DNA from: Aradus depressus
Taxonomy: Eukaryota; Arthropoda; Insecta; Hemiptera; Aradidae
Direction: 5' to 3'
Assembly (NCBI GenBank): GCA_963662175.1
Contig: OY759221.1
Location: 14,919,027-14,983,026 of the forward strand
Length of the DNA stretch: 64,000 nt
The notes beneath the pieces were generated by a model. The model saw nothing but the letters and a program-made list of their open reading frames with translations, was not told where the DNA came from and searched no databases. Positions 53,741-63,542 of this stretch are shown in pieces. A program made the position numbers and the translations under genes. Within the stretch, counting starts at the first letter, position 1, and each line of letters starts with the position of its first letter.

Positions 53741-54202
53741 CTACTTTAGAGTATGATCGTGAAAATGTTCAAATTGACCTAGATTGGAGTCGTTTCCTGT
53801 GTGAAAACTGTGAGATTTAAGAGCTAAGTGGAACATTGAGAGGATCATGTGAAGTGGAGAGGCAGGCAGGTAGTGTAGAGGTGGGCCGGCTGGAGGCAGG
53901 TTGCAGTCAGGTTGAATCCTGGGCATGGATCCTGGCTCGTTGAATGTTGGGTTCAAGGACCGACCTTGCAATCTTCAACCAACCGGTTTACCTTTTTTTG
54001 GTTTTACATTTTTTTTTTCTCCTTCTTTCATCTTCTTCTCACGACGTCTTGTCTTCATACCTCCTCTGTTCGGGATTCTAATGCCTTATTTGAATGCATC
54101 TAATCTAGAGAAGTACTCTTCACGGACCATATGGTTCTTTGGAGAGGCTGGTAAATAATGTTAAACAAAAATGCGATTCAATTAAAGACAAGAGGGGAAA
54201 AA
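53741..54202. other. Unassigned intronic sequence
   Basis: GGC/AGG-rich patch at 53850-53930. Nothing recognised. Confidence 0.35.
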
Positions 54203-54742
54203 AAGTAGGTGATTCACCTCAGTACTTCCCCAGCACGAATTAATCAATTAATTTTATGTTCTCTCTTCAAGACCAATTTACCGTTTAGAAATCGTGAATA
54301 TATTCATTACTTTGGCAGTTAATTGGGTTTTTGACCCCCTCCTGTGGTCATTCTTCGGTCGATTTGGCTGAAACTCATAAGATTCCTTTGAGGGCGTTCT
54401 TAATTAATTAACTAAGTTTTCGCTCTCCCTTTGAAACGAATCTACCGGATATGGTTGAAAATCAATAGGTGTCTTACAGAGGAACTTCTGTGTTAACCCG
54501 CCCAAATCCCCAACCTTTGGACAATTTGGATGAAAATCATCCTTATGGAGTTGTGAATACACATATAAAATTTCGTGAAGATACATTCATTCTATCGGAA
54601 GTTATCGTGTTCACATTTTACTTAGACATTAAATTTTATTTTCATTTTGGAGAATCAAGGGGTCGGAAAATTTAAAATTCCTGTTAAAACTCAACATTTC
54701 TGACTGATAACATAACTTCCCCTATACTTTGTGTAATGCTTG
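54203..54742 (+). repeat. Family A copy with a second start nested inside
   Basis: 'gtaggtgattcacctcagtact' start at 54206. A second start-like block ('cttaattaattaactaagttttcgctctcccttt') lies at 54400, and the tail 'cttcccctatactttgtgta' at 54716. Either one copy inserted in another or an internal duplication. Confidence 0.78.
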
Positions 54743-55059
54743 GAGTAATATTTTCTCCAACAAATAGAACTTCCTTTCCAATTGGGTATATTTTAGTGGT
54801 TATTTAATAATATTTTTTTAAATATGTTACTATACCGGCCAGAAAGATGTTCTCGTATTCTTCCATGGTCATCCACATACTTCCTAAATTTTTTTTTCTG
54901 TAAATTAAGTCCTGGAAAGGAAAGAATATGACCTCATATTAACATAACCAGTTATACGATAATATATATATATTTTTTTTGTGTAGCGTACAGGAGTTGC
55001 ATTAAAAAACAGACAGCTGTTCTCCTGAGAAGGCAGTGTGTTAAAAAACTTAAGAATTT

Positions 55060-55466
55060 ATCGTTTATATTTTCACTTCCCCTTGAAGACCATTCGACCA
55101 TTTGCTCTAATATTCAATAGTTTACTTACATAGGGGCTCTTAAATTCTCGTATTAAATGTTACACCGATAAATTCATCAAATCGGCAGTTATTATGGTCT
55201 TTGAGTTGAGCCCCCATCCCTGAACTCCTCCTTCCCTTCTGCTGATTTCCGTGAAATTTAACAGTATTGTCCTCAAAGCGTCGTTACATTCGTTACGTCG
55301 GCAGTTATTGGGCTTTTGAGTTTGGCCCCCTCTGATCCTCCCCTTATCTTTAGTCAATTCCGCTGAAAATTAGTAATTGTCGTCCTATGGGGTTTTGAAT
55401 TTACATGTGAAATTTCGTGTTGATATCATGTCAATACATTCATTCTATCGGCAGTTAATACTGTGA
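55060..55466 (+). repeat. Family A copy, ends missing
   Basis: 'cttccccttgaagaccattcgacc' then three monomers ('atcggcagttattatgg', 'acgtcggcagttattgggc', 'ctatcggcagttaat'). It joins the LINE coding remnant directly at about 55467. Confidence 0.75.
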
Positions 55467-55727
55467 GAATTTTCAATTAAATTTAATAACCAGCCTAATT
55501 GTAATTTCTGTGGTAATGAAACTGATGATTTGTACCATTTTATTTGTAAATGTCCAGTTTTTTCAAGCATTAAAAAACAATTTTTTGGTAACTCAGGAGA
55601 TGCAAATAAAATAATTAATGAACCAGTAACCTCTCAGACAGTCCAACAGTTGTATAAATATTATAACTATATTTCTCTTATTGCCAAATTAAGATTTTTT
55701 AAATTATTTTCATGGATTGTGTGCTAA
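55467..55727 (+). pseudogene. LINE ORF2 C-terminus with CCHC motif
   Basis: Open frame EFSIKFNNQPN then CNFCGNETDDLYHFICKC, PVFSSIKKQFF... to IVC and a stop at 55728. This is the zinc-motif C-terminus of a non-LTR retrotransposon, different in sequence from the one at 51 kb. Truncated on the left by family A sequence. The last 87 codons are undamaged, which is unusual here and hints at a younger insertion. Confidence 0.82.
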
Positions 55728-56215
55728 CATATCTATTATTAATATTCTTGTAATTATATTTACTTATCAATTTTATTTTATTTTCTTTCTGTGATGTATA
55801 AAATATTTTCGATTGTATAATTTCAGTATGAACACAACCCCTATTGTAACGTTGATTCTTATACAACAGTAATAAATAAAAAAAAAAAATATATATACTA
55901 TTGTATAGTAATAAATATAAATATATATATATTTGTTAAGTTGTTTCTTATACTATAGTAATAAATAAATATATAGATGTATATTTATTACTATACAATA
56001 GTACAGGTATAAATATATATATATATATTTTTTTTTTAAATATTTTTATTTATTACTATTGTATATGAATCAACGTTACATTAGGGATTGTGTTCATACT
56101 GAAATTATACAACCGTAAATATTGATTTATACGTCACAAAAAGAAAATAAAATAAAATGGATAAGTAAATATAATTACAAGAATATTAATAATAGTTATG
56201 TTAGCAAACAATATA
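55728..56215. repeat. LINE 3' region and its inverted copy (tail to tail)
   Basis: 55728-55880 (3' UTR: 'aacatatctattattaatat', 'aacacaacccctattgtaacgttg', 'acagtaataaataaa') is repeated in reverse complement at 56045-56212 ('caacgttacattagggattgtgttc', 'aatattaataatagttatgttagc'). AT-rich filler with 'actattgtatagtaataaat' lies between. Two 3' ends of the same LINE therefore face each other. Confidence 0.82.
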
Positions 56216-57025
56216 TTTCTGTGGGAACTAAGTACCTGGACTTAACTACTTGGTGACGTAGGGAATGCTGAGGTCAGTATGGAGGGTCTTGTAGTAAGGA
56301 GCATTGGCTATTGTACGAAGGATTTGAGGGAGAGAAAGAGAGAGAGTGAGAAAGAGATCTGTATGTGTGGCTGATATAAGAAAGTCCTGTAATTATCACA
56401 TCACCTATTTTAATTTGTTGTCTTGTTGCTGGTATATTAACCGCTCTGCTCTATAGTATAGTGGAGACAACGTGCTGCGGAGAGAGTACTGGCGAGTAGC
56501 TAGAGAGCACTGACGACTAGCTAGAGAGCACTGGCAACTTGCTAGACAGACTGACCTTGCCCAGGCGTAAATTGTGAGGAACTATTCAAATTTTAAATTT
56601 GGAAAATACCTGTTGACCATATTGACAGTACGTCTGAAGCCTAGTGTTATCAGCTGGTAACTGTTATTTTTTTCAATTTTCCTATAAAATGTCTTATAAA
56701 GGAGATTGCTTGTTTTTGAAAAGTGTTCCTAAATTGAACCAATTTAGTTCTAGGTCTGTATTATTTGCTTTGCCCGTCTCTTGGCATTCCCAACAGTTCC
56801 TGTTCTACATTGATCCAGCCCCTTAATTAGCATCCTGATGGCCAAGCGGACCACCTGCCTTTCGCCCAAACCTTTCTCGCCTCTGACAGGTTTAATATGG
56901 AAGTTCGGATTATCTGCGCTAGCTACTTCCATTCTAGGCGGCGTCAAACGATGATGAACCTTGAAAAGTCGGTTGCATTGTGCTGTCTGAGGTAAAACCT
57001 GAACACAAAACACTAATCACTATCT
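56216..57025. other. Unassigned sequence with a short array and coding-like stretch
   Basis: 56478-56555 repeats 'gagagcactggcgactagcta' three times (about 29 bases each). 'gatataagaaagtcctgtaattatcacatcac' at 56371 matches the start of the family B copy near 33550. 56830-57000 is GC-richer, with frames on both strands (- strand MEVASADNPNFHIKPVRGEK...), not recognised. Confidence 0.4.
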
Positions 57026-57375
57026 TGAGGGCGCCGATAGCTCTCAGTGGTATGCGTGGTTGCTTATTGAGCTCAAGTTCGCGAGTTCGAAACCCGACCG
57101 AGGCCCTTAGTTTATTTTATCTGGGAGGTAAAATAAACTTAAGCACGCCGTCCTTCGGATGGGACGTTAAGCGATGGTCCCGAGCCTGTACGATGTCAGG
57201 TACTCGTTCAAGACCCCTGTCCTAGGTGAATAGAAATTTAGGGTAGACAAAATTTAGGACACCCATATTAGAGTCTGGCTCATGTCCACCAGAATGACGA
57301 AAAAGAGCTCTGGTAGTAGGCGATATGACCTCGTAGTTAAAGCCCGGGCATGAGTCATAAAACCTAACCTAACCT
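57026..57375 (+). mobile_element. SINE-1, full length
   Basis: Head 'gagggcgccgatagctctcagtgg' and B box 'gcgagttcgaaacccgaccgagg', complete body, tail AACCTAACCTAACCT. One of the closest copies to consensus. It lies about 1 kb upstream of exon 2. Confidence 0.93.
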
Positions 57376-57904
57376 GTATAAGTAATAGATGTAGCACACA
57401 GATTTGGTCGTATATTTATTTATTTCCTTATATAACGTTTGTTCCTCGTCCCTTGCACTATCCAACAAGACCTCAGACATAATTTTTGTTACATTGCACT
57501 AAGTTAGGATGTACATTTATTTTCTTTAAATCGTATTAATAGGTAGCAGGAATAACCAACGATGTGATAGGAACAGAGTGACCGGGTTGATAAAACATAG
57601 TCAAACAGTTTGATATCATTCAAGTCGTGAGCGATATACCTACTTGGCGTTTAGGTTCTTAGTGTGCTGCGAGGGTAATGTCAAGATTTAAAAGGTTTAC
57701 AATAAATAACATTGTTTTTCATATAAACATTTTTTTTTCATCCTGAATGAAGTTATAAAACGTTCCAACAACTCTGTATTAAAATCTCAAATTGATAAGT
57801 TCAATGTCACTCGAACGGGATGGGAGGACTGGTTTGGCGACAACATGAATACGACTTATATACGTTTTTATTCATTCAACTTCCTTCTCAATAAAAAAAA
57901 AAAA
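57376..57904. other. Unassigned intronic sequence upstream of exon 2
   Basis: No repeat or exon recognised. Confidence 0.4.
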
Positions 57905-58287
57905 AAATCGTCAGTGAATAACCGGCAATGTACTTCCCCAGTTATAAGAAGTATAAGGGAAGTTATGTAATCAGAGAAAAATTCTATGCCAATTTTTCAA
58001 CAGTCTCATGTTTTCCGACCTGATTCCAAAAATTAATAAAAACTTTAGTTGGAGTGTCTATGTCTGTCTCTCTGTGAACACGATAACTCCCGATAAAATG
58101 AATGTATCCATACAAAATTTTACATGTGTGACCATAATCTTCTAAGGACGACTCCAATTAATTTTCAGCCAAATCGGCCTAAAAGAAGAGGCGATTAGGG
58201 GGAGGCTTAACACAAAAACTCTAATAACTGCTGGTGAATGTGTATTGACGACACCTACTACATTTCAGCGAAATTAGCGTAAGGGGG
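57905..58287 (-). repeat. Family A copy with exchanged end
   Basis: Opens with a forward start ('tcgtcagtgaataaccggc', 'aatgtacttccccag') that passes, within the shared TACTTCCCCAG, into a reversed hairpin end ('ttataagaagtataagggaagttatg') and a reversed body to 58285. The two ends are fused at the terminal repeat. Confidence 0.8.
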
Positions 58288-58345
58288 GCTCATGCCCAAA
58301 AGAGCGACCCAAGCCCGGGCATGAGTCATAATAACTACTCTTTAT
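58288..58345 (+). mobile_element. SINE-1 scrap
   Basis: 'ggctcatgcccaaaagagcg' and 'gcccgggcatgagtcataataacta', 57 bases upstream of exon 2. Confidence 0.7.
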
Positions 58346-58401
58346 TTATCTATATAACTCCTATTAATGTTACTAATTTAAAAATATATTTATTGTTTCA
58401 G

Positions 58402-58442
58402 GAAAATGTTCATTGGAGGGCTCAGCTGGCAAACAAGTCCAG
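58402..58442 (+). CDS. Rbp6: Musashi/Rbp6-family RNA-binding protein, exon 2 (start of RRM1)
   Basis: 41-nt exon. With the GG carried over from exon 1 it encodes G then KMFIGGLSWQTSP, and leaves one G for the next exon (which would make Glu or Asp, as in the family). MFIGGL is the RNP2 strand of RRM1 and SWQTSP its following turn; this run is nearly invariant in MSI1/MSI2/Rbp6. The acceptor TTTATTGTTTCAG|G and donor CAG|GTGAGT are both strong, with a TACTAAT branch match 25 bases upstream. The small size matches the split of RRM1 over several exons in vertebrate MSI2. The rest of RRM1, RRM2 and the C-terminal tail must lie beyond 64000. Inverted SINE-1 and family A copies flank the exon. Confidence 0.92.
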
Positions 58443-58915
58443 GTGAGTTTTTTCAATTTGACTGATTACATGAACACTCAAATCAAATCTATATCTATAA
58501 TTGAATCAATTTTTCTTAATTAATGTTTTTAATTTTTTTTTTCATATGTATTAATTTTTTATTCCCGAATAATTTATTTTTTTATCTTTCTGAATCAAAG
58601 TATAGGTGTCATTAATTAATTGAGTAATTAATTTCGAAGTACGTACAATTCCATTCTTATATATCGTTCATAAAAATGATCGTTAAAACAAGGTAAACTT
58701 GTGATCTGAGGAACAACTTTCCTGTGACTCCCCCGCAACAATGAAATTCTGCATCATTAAAAAATATCTATAAAAAGTATTTTTACACATTCTTTTTATA
58801 TTGAACAAGAACGCAGTATCTTAACGAAATAACAGTTTTCAGATAGACTTTCATGTTTAGCTTTGTTCATATGTATCTATATAGTATACTTATCTAACAA
58901 TAATAATAATACAAT

Positions 58916-59180
58916 AGGTTAGGTCTTATGCCCGGGCTTTAACTACGAGGTCATATCGCCTACTACCAGAGCGCTCTTTCGTCACTCTGGTGGACATGAG
59001 CCCGACTCTACTGTGGGAGTCCTAAATTTTGCCTACCCTAAATTTTTTATTCACCTAGGGCAGGGGTCTTTAACGAGTACCTGACATCGTACAGGCTCGG
59101 GACCATCGCTTAACGTCCCATCCGAAGGACGGCGTCCTTAAGTTTATTTTACCTCCCAATTAAAATAAACTTAGGGCCTA
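58916..59180 (-). mobile_element. SINE-1, head missing, close to consensus
   Basis: Starts with the tail on the - strand ('aggttaggtcttatgcccggg') and runs to 'cctcccaattaaaataaacttagggcct'. 474 bases downstream of exon 2 and inverted relative to the copy at 57026. Confidence 0.9.
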
Positions 59181-59245
59181 CAGCGTAATTCTAAGAGTGA
59201 CTTTCATATATTCATTAATGTGAAAGAAGTGATAATTCACTACAT

Positions 59246-59355
59246 CAGTCGATTATTTCACAGGTTGTCAAATAAGATGTAGTCTGCCCTCTCACAGATT
59301 CTTATTTGTATTAGCTAGCCGGCTTTCGAGATTGCCCTCATCATCAGGCAGTCTG
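59246..59355 (-). other. CTGATGA...CTCGAAAGCCGGC motif, hammerhead-core-like
   Basis: On the - strand: CTGATGA, TGAG ggcaat CTC, GAAA, GCCGGC, TAGCTAATAC. A stem II-like pairing (GAG/CTC) and a palindromic GCCGGC fit a minimal hammerhead layout. 'cagactgc' and 'gggcagact' on either side might form the outer arm but are not placed as a standard stem I. Confidence 0.35.
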
Positions 59356-59582
59356 ATAAAAATTTTTTTTTCGAAATTTGAATGAAAATTAAAATATTTT
59401 AGTAAACATTTTTAAAATTTTTTATAATAAAAATAAATTTATAAAACGATCTAAAAAACCTTAAAAATTTTAAATTTCATGGATGGGGACAGATAAGTTA
59501 TTCCTGTCCCCCATCTGAGTCACAACAACAGAGATATTCGAGGTGTTTGCGCGCCCCATCCCCAAATAAAATTATAAACCAA
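59356..59582. other. AT-rich unassigned intronic sequence
   Basis: Nothing recognised. Confidence 0.4.
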
Positions 59583-59765
59583 AAAAAAGTAGATGAATCA
59601 ACGGCGGTGTACTTCCCCAGCACGAATTAATTAACTAATTTTCCGATCTCCCTGCAAAACCAATATACCTTATGGGCTAATTATCAATAGTTAACAGTTG
59701 TCTCCTCCACAGATCCCCCTTCTCTTCTGCGGAAAATAAATAGGTGTCTTCAAGTTCCTTGGAGC
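59583..59765 (+). repeat. Family A start half
   Basis: 'gtagatgaatcaacggcggt' and 'gtacttccccagcacgaattaattaactaattttcc', one partial monomer, then lost. Confidence 0.8.
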
Positions 59766-60050
59766 AATGTCCACCTCAAGGTGTCACGTTAGATCTACAA
59801 ATTGGGTTTCTTGGTCCCCATGAACTGTTATCAGTTTTGCCTTATCAGGTAGAGGTCTATGTTAATATTGACTCTGTGTGTGTCGCTTATCTTCTCTGGA
59901 CAAAAAAATTCCTTAACTCCTAACAACCGTTGTCTACTATAATAATTAGCTTCACAGGAGGAGTTAGAAATTATCTGAGTTAGGTTAAAACTAGTGTAGT
60001 CCAGGGTCCCCGTTTTTCAATGCCTGAACTTACTTTTCATCATATTTATA
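59766..60050. other. Unassigned intronic sequence
   Basis: No feature recognised. Confidence 0.4.
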
Positions 60051-60268
60051 CTTCCCTCCTGAGGCCTTTAGAATTTTTATTAGGGAGGTGAAAAAACCTT
60101 GGGGATGCCTGGGCGAAGTCAGGTATTCGTTAAAGATCATTTACTGTAGGTGAATAAACATAGGCAAAATGTAGGACTCCCATAATAGAGACGGGCTCAT
60201 TTCCCCTAGAGTGACGAAAGAACGCTCTGGTAGTAGGCGATATGACCTCGTAGTTAGAACCCAGGCAT
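60051..60268 (+). mobile_element. SINE-1, diverged
   Basis: 'gaggcctttagaatttttat', 'gaagtcaggtattcgttaaagatc' and 'gacgaaagaacgctctggtagtaggcgatatgacc'. The 'cgtccttcggatgggacg' part is missing. Confidence 0.82.
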
Positions 60269-60359
60269 GCAAATATGAACTGTTTCTCTTCCCACTATCT
60301 GCTCCGCATTTATTTATTATTAAAATTAAAAGTACATCAAAAAATAGTACAATTTTTGT

Positions 60360-60705
60360 GTTGAGTGTCAGAAATTTTAAGTTGTGTTTTCAACAGAATT
60401 TCATGTTTTCCGTCACGATGTCACAAATGAAAAAAAAATATCTGACTGTGTGGACAACACTTATTAATTTTCAGCGGAATCGGCTGAAGGGAAGGGAGAA
60501 CAGAGGGGCCCAAACTAAAAAAAACCCGAGATAATGAATTTATCGATACAAAATTTAGTATGAGGATTCATAAGCTCCTATGTATGTCAAATATTGATTT
60601 TGAACCCAAACGGTCGACTGGTTTTGAAGGGAGAGTAAGAAGTCGAATTTTTGACAGTTACATAACATCCCCTATACGTTGTACAGCTGATGAAGTAATA
60701 TTTAT
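60360..60705. repeat. Family A mosaic copy
   Basis: A reversed body ('gttttcaacagaatttcatg', 'caacacttattaattttcagcgg', 'cccaaacggtcgactggttttgaaggg') passes at about 60645 into a forward hairpin end 'cataacatcccctatacgttgtacagctgatgaagta'. Confidence 0.75.
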
Positions 60706-61089
60706 CTGTATTCAAAATATAGTTAGTTGGTACAGTCCTCTATAGGGGGACTCGTAAACACATTTTTACCAAATTGGTTATTCATACTTAAGAAATTCTC
60801 GTTGTAGATACAATCAGTTTCACTTTAACTAGTTTTTATAACTATTAAAATTTATGTCACAAATGAAATGGACCAATTTCATATTATTTCTCTCTTTGTT
60901 TTTATCCTTTTGATCTTGTTAACGTGATTACACGTCCTCAAATTAAATGAGATAGCTATTAATATCATTTTAAAATTCATTTATATCTATGAAGGGGAAA
61001 ATATGAATGAAAATTGTTTTTACGAAACAACGCTTTTCATTCGTCGACTAGATACACCAAGTTATATTTTCCTAGTATTTATTTTGTTA
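60706..61089. other. Unassigned intronic sequence
   Basis: AT-rich, no feature. Confidence 0.4.
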
Positions 61090-61200
61090 ATTGAAAAAAA
61101 AAAACTCGCTCTAAAACGAATCGACCGTTTGGGCTAATTACCAAAAAGAGTCGATACATTTATTACATCGATATTTATTAGAGATTTTGTGCTACCCCGT
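61090..61200 (+). repeat. Family A start fragment
   Basis: 'ctcgctctaaaacgaatcga' and 'ccgtttgggctaattaccaa', 'gtcgatacatttattacatcg'. Confidence 0.72.
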
Positions 61201-61315
61201 CCCCCTCCTGCTTGGTGAATACGCTGGCGCGGTGACCTGGACAACTGTGAATAGACTTTGTCTGTGTGTGTAGTTAGATGAGTGTGTGTATGTGTCTGTG
61301 AAAACGATAACTAAA

Positions 61316-61412
61316 TATATCTACTATATAATATACTATATAATAGTCACCACAAATACTATATGATAGTCACCACAATATAAAATATACTATATAATAG
61401 TCACCACAACAT
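61316..61412. repeat. Short tandem repeat 'actatataatagtcaccaca'
   Basis: ACTATATAATAGTCACCACA or a close variant occurs at 61333, 61358 and 61389 with AT-rich spacers. Confidence 0.85.
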
Positions 61413-61419
61413 AAGGACG

Positions 61420-62088
61420 AAACATCGATTTTCAACCAAATCGCCTCATAAATGGCGTAGTAAAGCATCTATTGACATGAAATTTCAAATATAAAGAGAA
61501 CCTCTAAGGATGAGACCTATCGATTTTAAGCGGAATCAGCCGAAAGGGAGAGGAGGATCAGAGAGGGTCTCAGCCCAAAAATCGTAATAACTGCCGATGT
61601 AATGAATGTATCAATATGAAATTTTGTATTTAAATTCAAAACCCCATAAGGATGGCATCTATCAATTTCCCGCTAAATCGGTCGACTTTTGAGGGTATTT
61701 GTACCTTAATAACTGCCGATGTAATGAATGTATCAATATGATATTTGGTATTTAAATTCAAAACATTATAAGGATGGCACCTATCAATTTTCCGCTAAAT
61801 CGGTCGAAGCGGGATCAAGAGAAGGGGGCTAGACTCAAATATCCTAATAACTGCCGATGTAATGAATGTATCAATATGAAATTTTGCATTTAAATTCAAA
61901 ACCTCTTAAGGATGGCATCTATCAATTTCCCGCTAAATCGGTCGACTTTTGAGGGTATTTGTACCTTAATAACTGCCGATGTAATGAATGTATCGACACA
62001 ACATTTAGTATAAGGATTCAGAAGGCAGTATGTAAATCAAATATTGAGTTTTAGCCCAAACAGTCGATTGGTTTTCAACGTTGGAACG
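61420..62088 (-). repeat. Family A copy with monomers in a 260-bp higher-order pattern
   Basis: 'taataactgccgatgtaatg' starts at 61585, 61707, 61845 and 61967, so spacings are 122, 138 and 122. Units 1 and 3 share 'cggtcgacttttgagggtat', while unit 2 instead has 'gcgggatcaagagaaggggg'. Ends 'cccaaacagtcgattggttttcaac'. Confidence 0.88.
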
Positions 62089-62595
62089 TTGTTCTCTGAT
62101 CCTACCTCAAACCTTATCATAATTTCTACTTCGGTTTTAGATTTTAAGCAAATTATTTGAATGGGGATACAAATTTTTTCTTGTATTATATTTGTGTGAC
62201 AGTCTGGTTATTTTTGTCATTGCGTGACAGTATGTGCTTATCCAGTGGAATGGAACTCAAGAAATCTACAGCACTTACATTACTTTTTAATTGACCAATT
62301 TACACTCCTCTCAGAACACAACATACATAGATATATAAATATTTCCAAAGTCAAATGTATGAAACTGTAAAAAAGTTGTAGCCATCAATTTCTTATACTT
62401 TTTTGGAAAAAACATTAAGCAACCAGATACGATGATAATTCATTGGTAGGGCTGGTAGACGGTACCTCTGGTGCCTGCAGAATCGGGTATTTGAAGTTTT
62501 TGGGTACCCGGTTCTCGGTTTCAGACCTATACTAGGGTCGTCATTTGCTATTTTTCATATGTGATAATAAGATGAAAGTGGGACGAGACTTCTCA
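62089..62595. other. Unassigned intronic sequence
   Basis: No repeat or exon recognised. Confidence 0.4.
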
Positions 62596-62757
62596 TAGTA
62601 ATAAAAGACGTTGACTTCCCTCTGTTTTATTTTTGACCAGAACCTAACTTAACAGCATCATCACCTGGGATGGGATGTGCCACTGATGATGACGCTATTA
62701 AAACCTGTTCTGGTCAAAAATAAAACAGTGAGAAGCCAACGTCTTTTATTTCTATAT
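62596..62757. mobile_element. Inverted-repeat element, about 160 bp
   Basis: AATAAAAGACGTTGACTTCC...GTTTTATTTTTGACCAGAAC on the left is mirrored by GTTCTGGTCAAAAATAAAAC...GCCAACGTCTTTTATTTCTA on the right. The centre holds 'agcatcatca' and 'tgatgatgacgct', also inverted. Complete form of the element at 9530 and 47388. Confidence 0.85.
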
Positions 62758-62954
62758 TTTAATATATAAATATAAAATAAGTCGATCTCATGTTTTAGCT
62801 CTCCCTCTAAATCTTCCTTTTTTTTGCCAACCGCTCCAGCGCTCACATGTAAGTTTCCGCCCTCTCTAAATTTTCGATCCCTTTATTTGGTGGACCCTTC
62901 CTTCTGTTTTTGCTTCCTGTTGTCCGTCGACCTCTGACTTGTTAAATCATCGAA

Positions 62955-63025
62955 GCAGGGTTTCGAACCCGCGATCTTGAGCTCCAGGAAGCAAGCTCGC
63001 ATACCACTGAGCTACCGACGCCCTC
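62955..63025 (-). mobile_element. SINE-1 head only
   Basis: On the - strand GAGGGCGTCGGTAGCTCAGTGG..., 'gagctcaagatcgcgggttcgaaacc'. Both boxes are intact but the body is gone. Looks like a tRNA, yet the middle does not give a proper anticodon arm and the flanks match SINE-1, so it is not called as a tRNA gene. Confidence 0.82.
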
Positions 63026-63176
63026 ACCTGGCTCCGAGATGAGGAGCAATGGTTGAACAGTTGCAAGTTGCACACTGCACTTGTCCTCTTGGAGATCTGC
63101 TTACTGTATTGCATTATACCATGATAGCTCAGCACAACAGATGTAATCTGATCCCTGTGAAACATATAATATTTCC

Positions 63177-63392
63177 GAGGGCGCCGGTAGCTCACTGGTA
63201 TGCGTGCTTGTCTTCTGAGCTCAAGAACGTGGGTTCGAAACCCGACCGAGGCCCTTAGTATATTTTATCTGGGAGGTAAAATGAACTTAAGCACGCCGTC
63301 CTTCGGATGGGACGTTAAGCGATGGTCCCGAGCCTATACGATGTCAGGTACTCGTTAAAGACTCCTGCCCTAGGTGAATAAAAATTTAGGGT
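63177..63392 (+). mobile_element. SINE-1, 3' truncated
   Basis: Head with A box (TAGCTCACTGG) and B box (GGTTCGAAACC), body near consensus to 'gtgaataaaaatttagggta', then lost. An unusual truncation, since reverse transcription normally removes the 5' side; a later deletion is likely. Confidence 0.9.
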
Positions 63393-63542
63393 AACTTAGT
63401 TATGTTGTCATCTTCTTTGCTTGAGAGCTCTCTTACAATTATTACTTCTTATGGTCATTGGTGTCAATAATACTAGTCAAGCGTACGTTCATGGTCTGAG
63501 AACTTGCCTCGGAGGCAGCAGGTTATCATATCGCGGCTGCGG

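Larger units (their letters stand above)
2730..58401 (+). other. Intron 1 of the Rbp6-like gene, about 55.7 kb
   Basis: Bounded by GTATGT at 2730 and a good acceptor at 58401. The acceptor is TTTATTGTTTCAG, with a branch-point match TACTAAT at 58371-58377, branch A about 25 bases from the AG. The interior is almost entirely transposable elements in both orientations, with no cellular coding exon I could prove. Candidate cryptic exons are noted at 30159-30210 and 36789-36858. If either is used, the intron would be subdivided. Confidence 0.8.

Noticed and set aside
56750..57013. 87-codon - strand frame with GC-rich codons
   Set aside because: No recognisable domain, the other strand is also open, and it ends at a SINE; kept only as an unassigned stretch.
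61585..62088. CRISPR-like regular repeats
   Set aside because: Units of 122 and 138 bases are contiguous monomers, with no spacers, in a eukaryotic intron.
37471..63392. tRNA genes at the SINE heads
   Set aside because: A and B boxes are good, but the acceptor and anticodon arms do not fold as a tRNA and the same heads continue into the SINE body.
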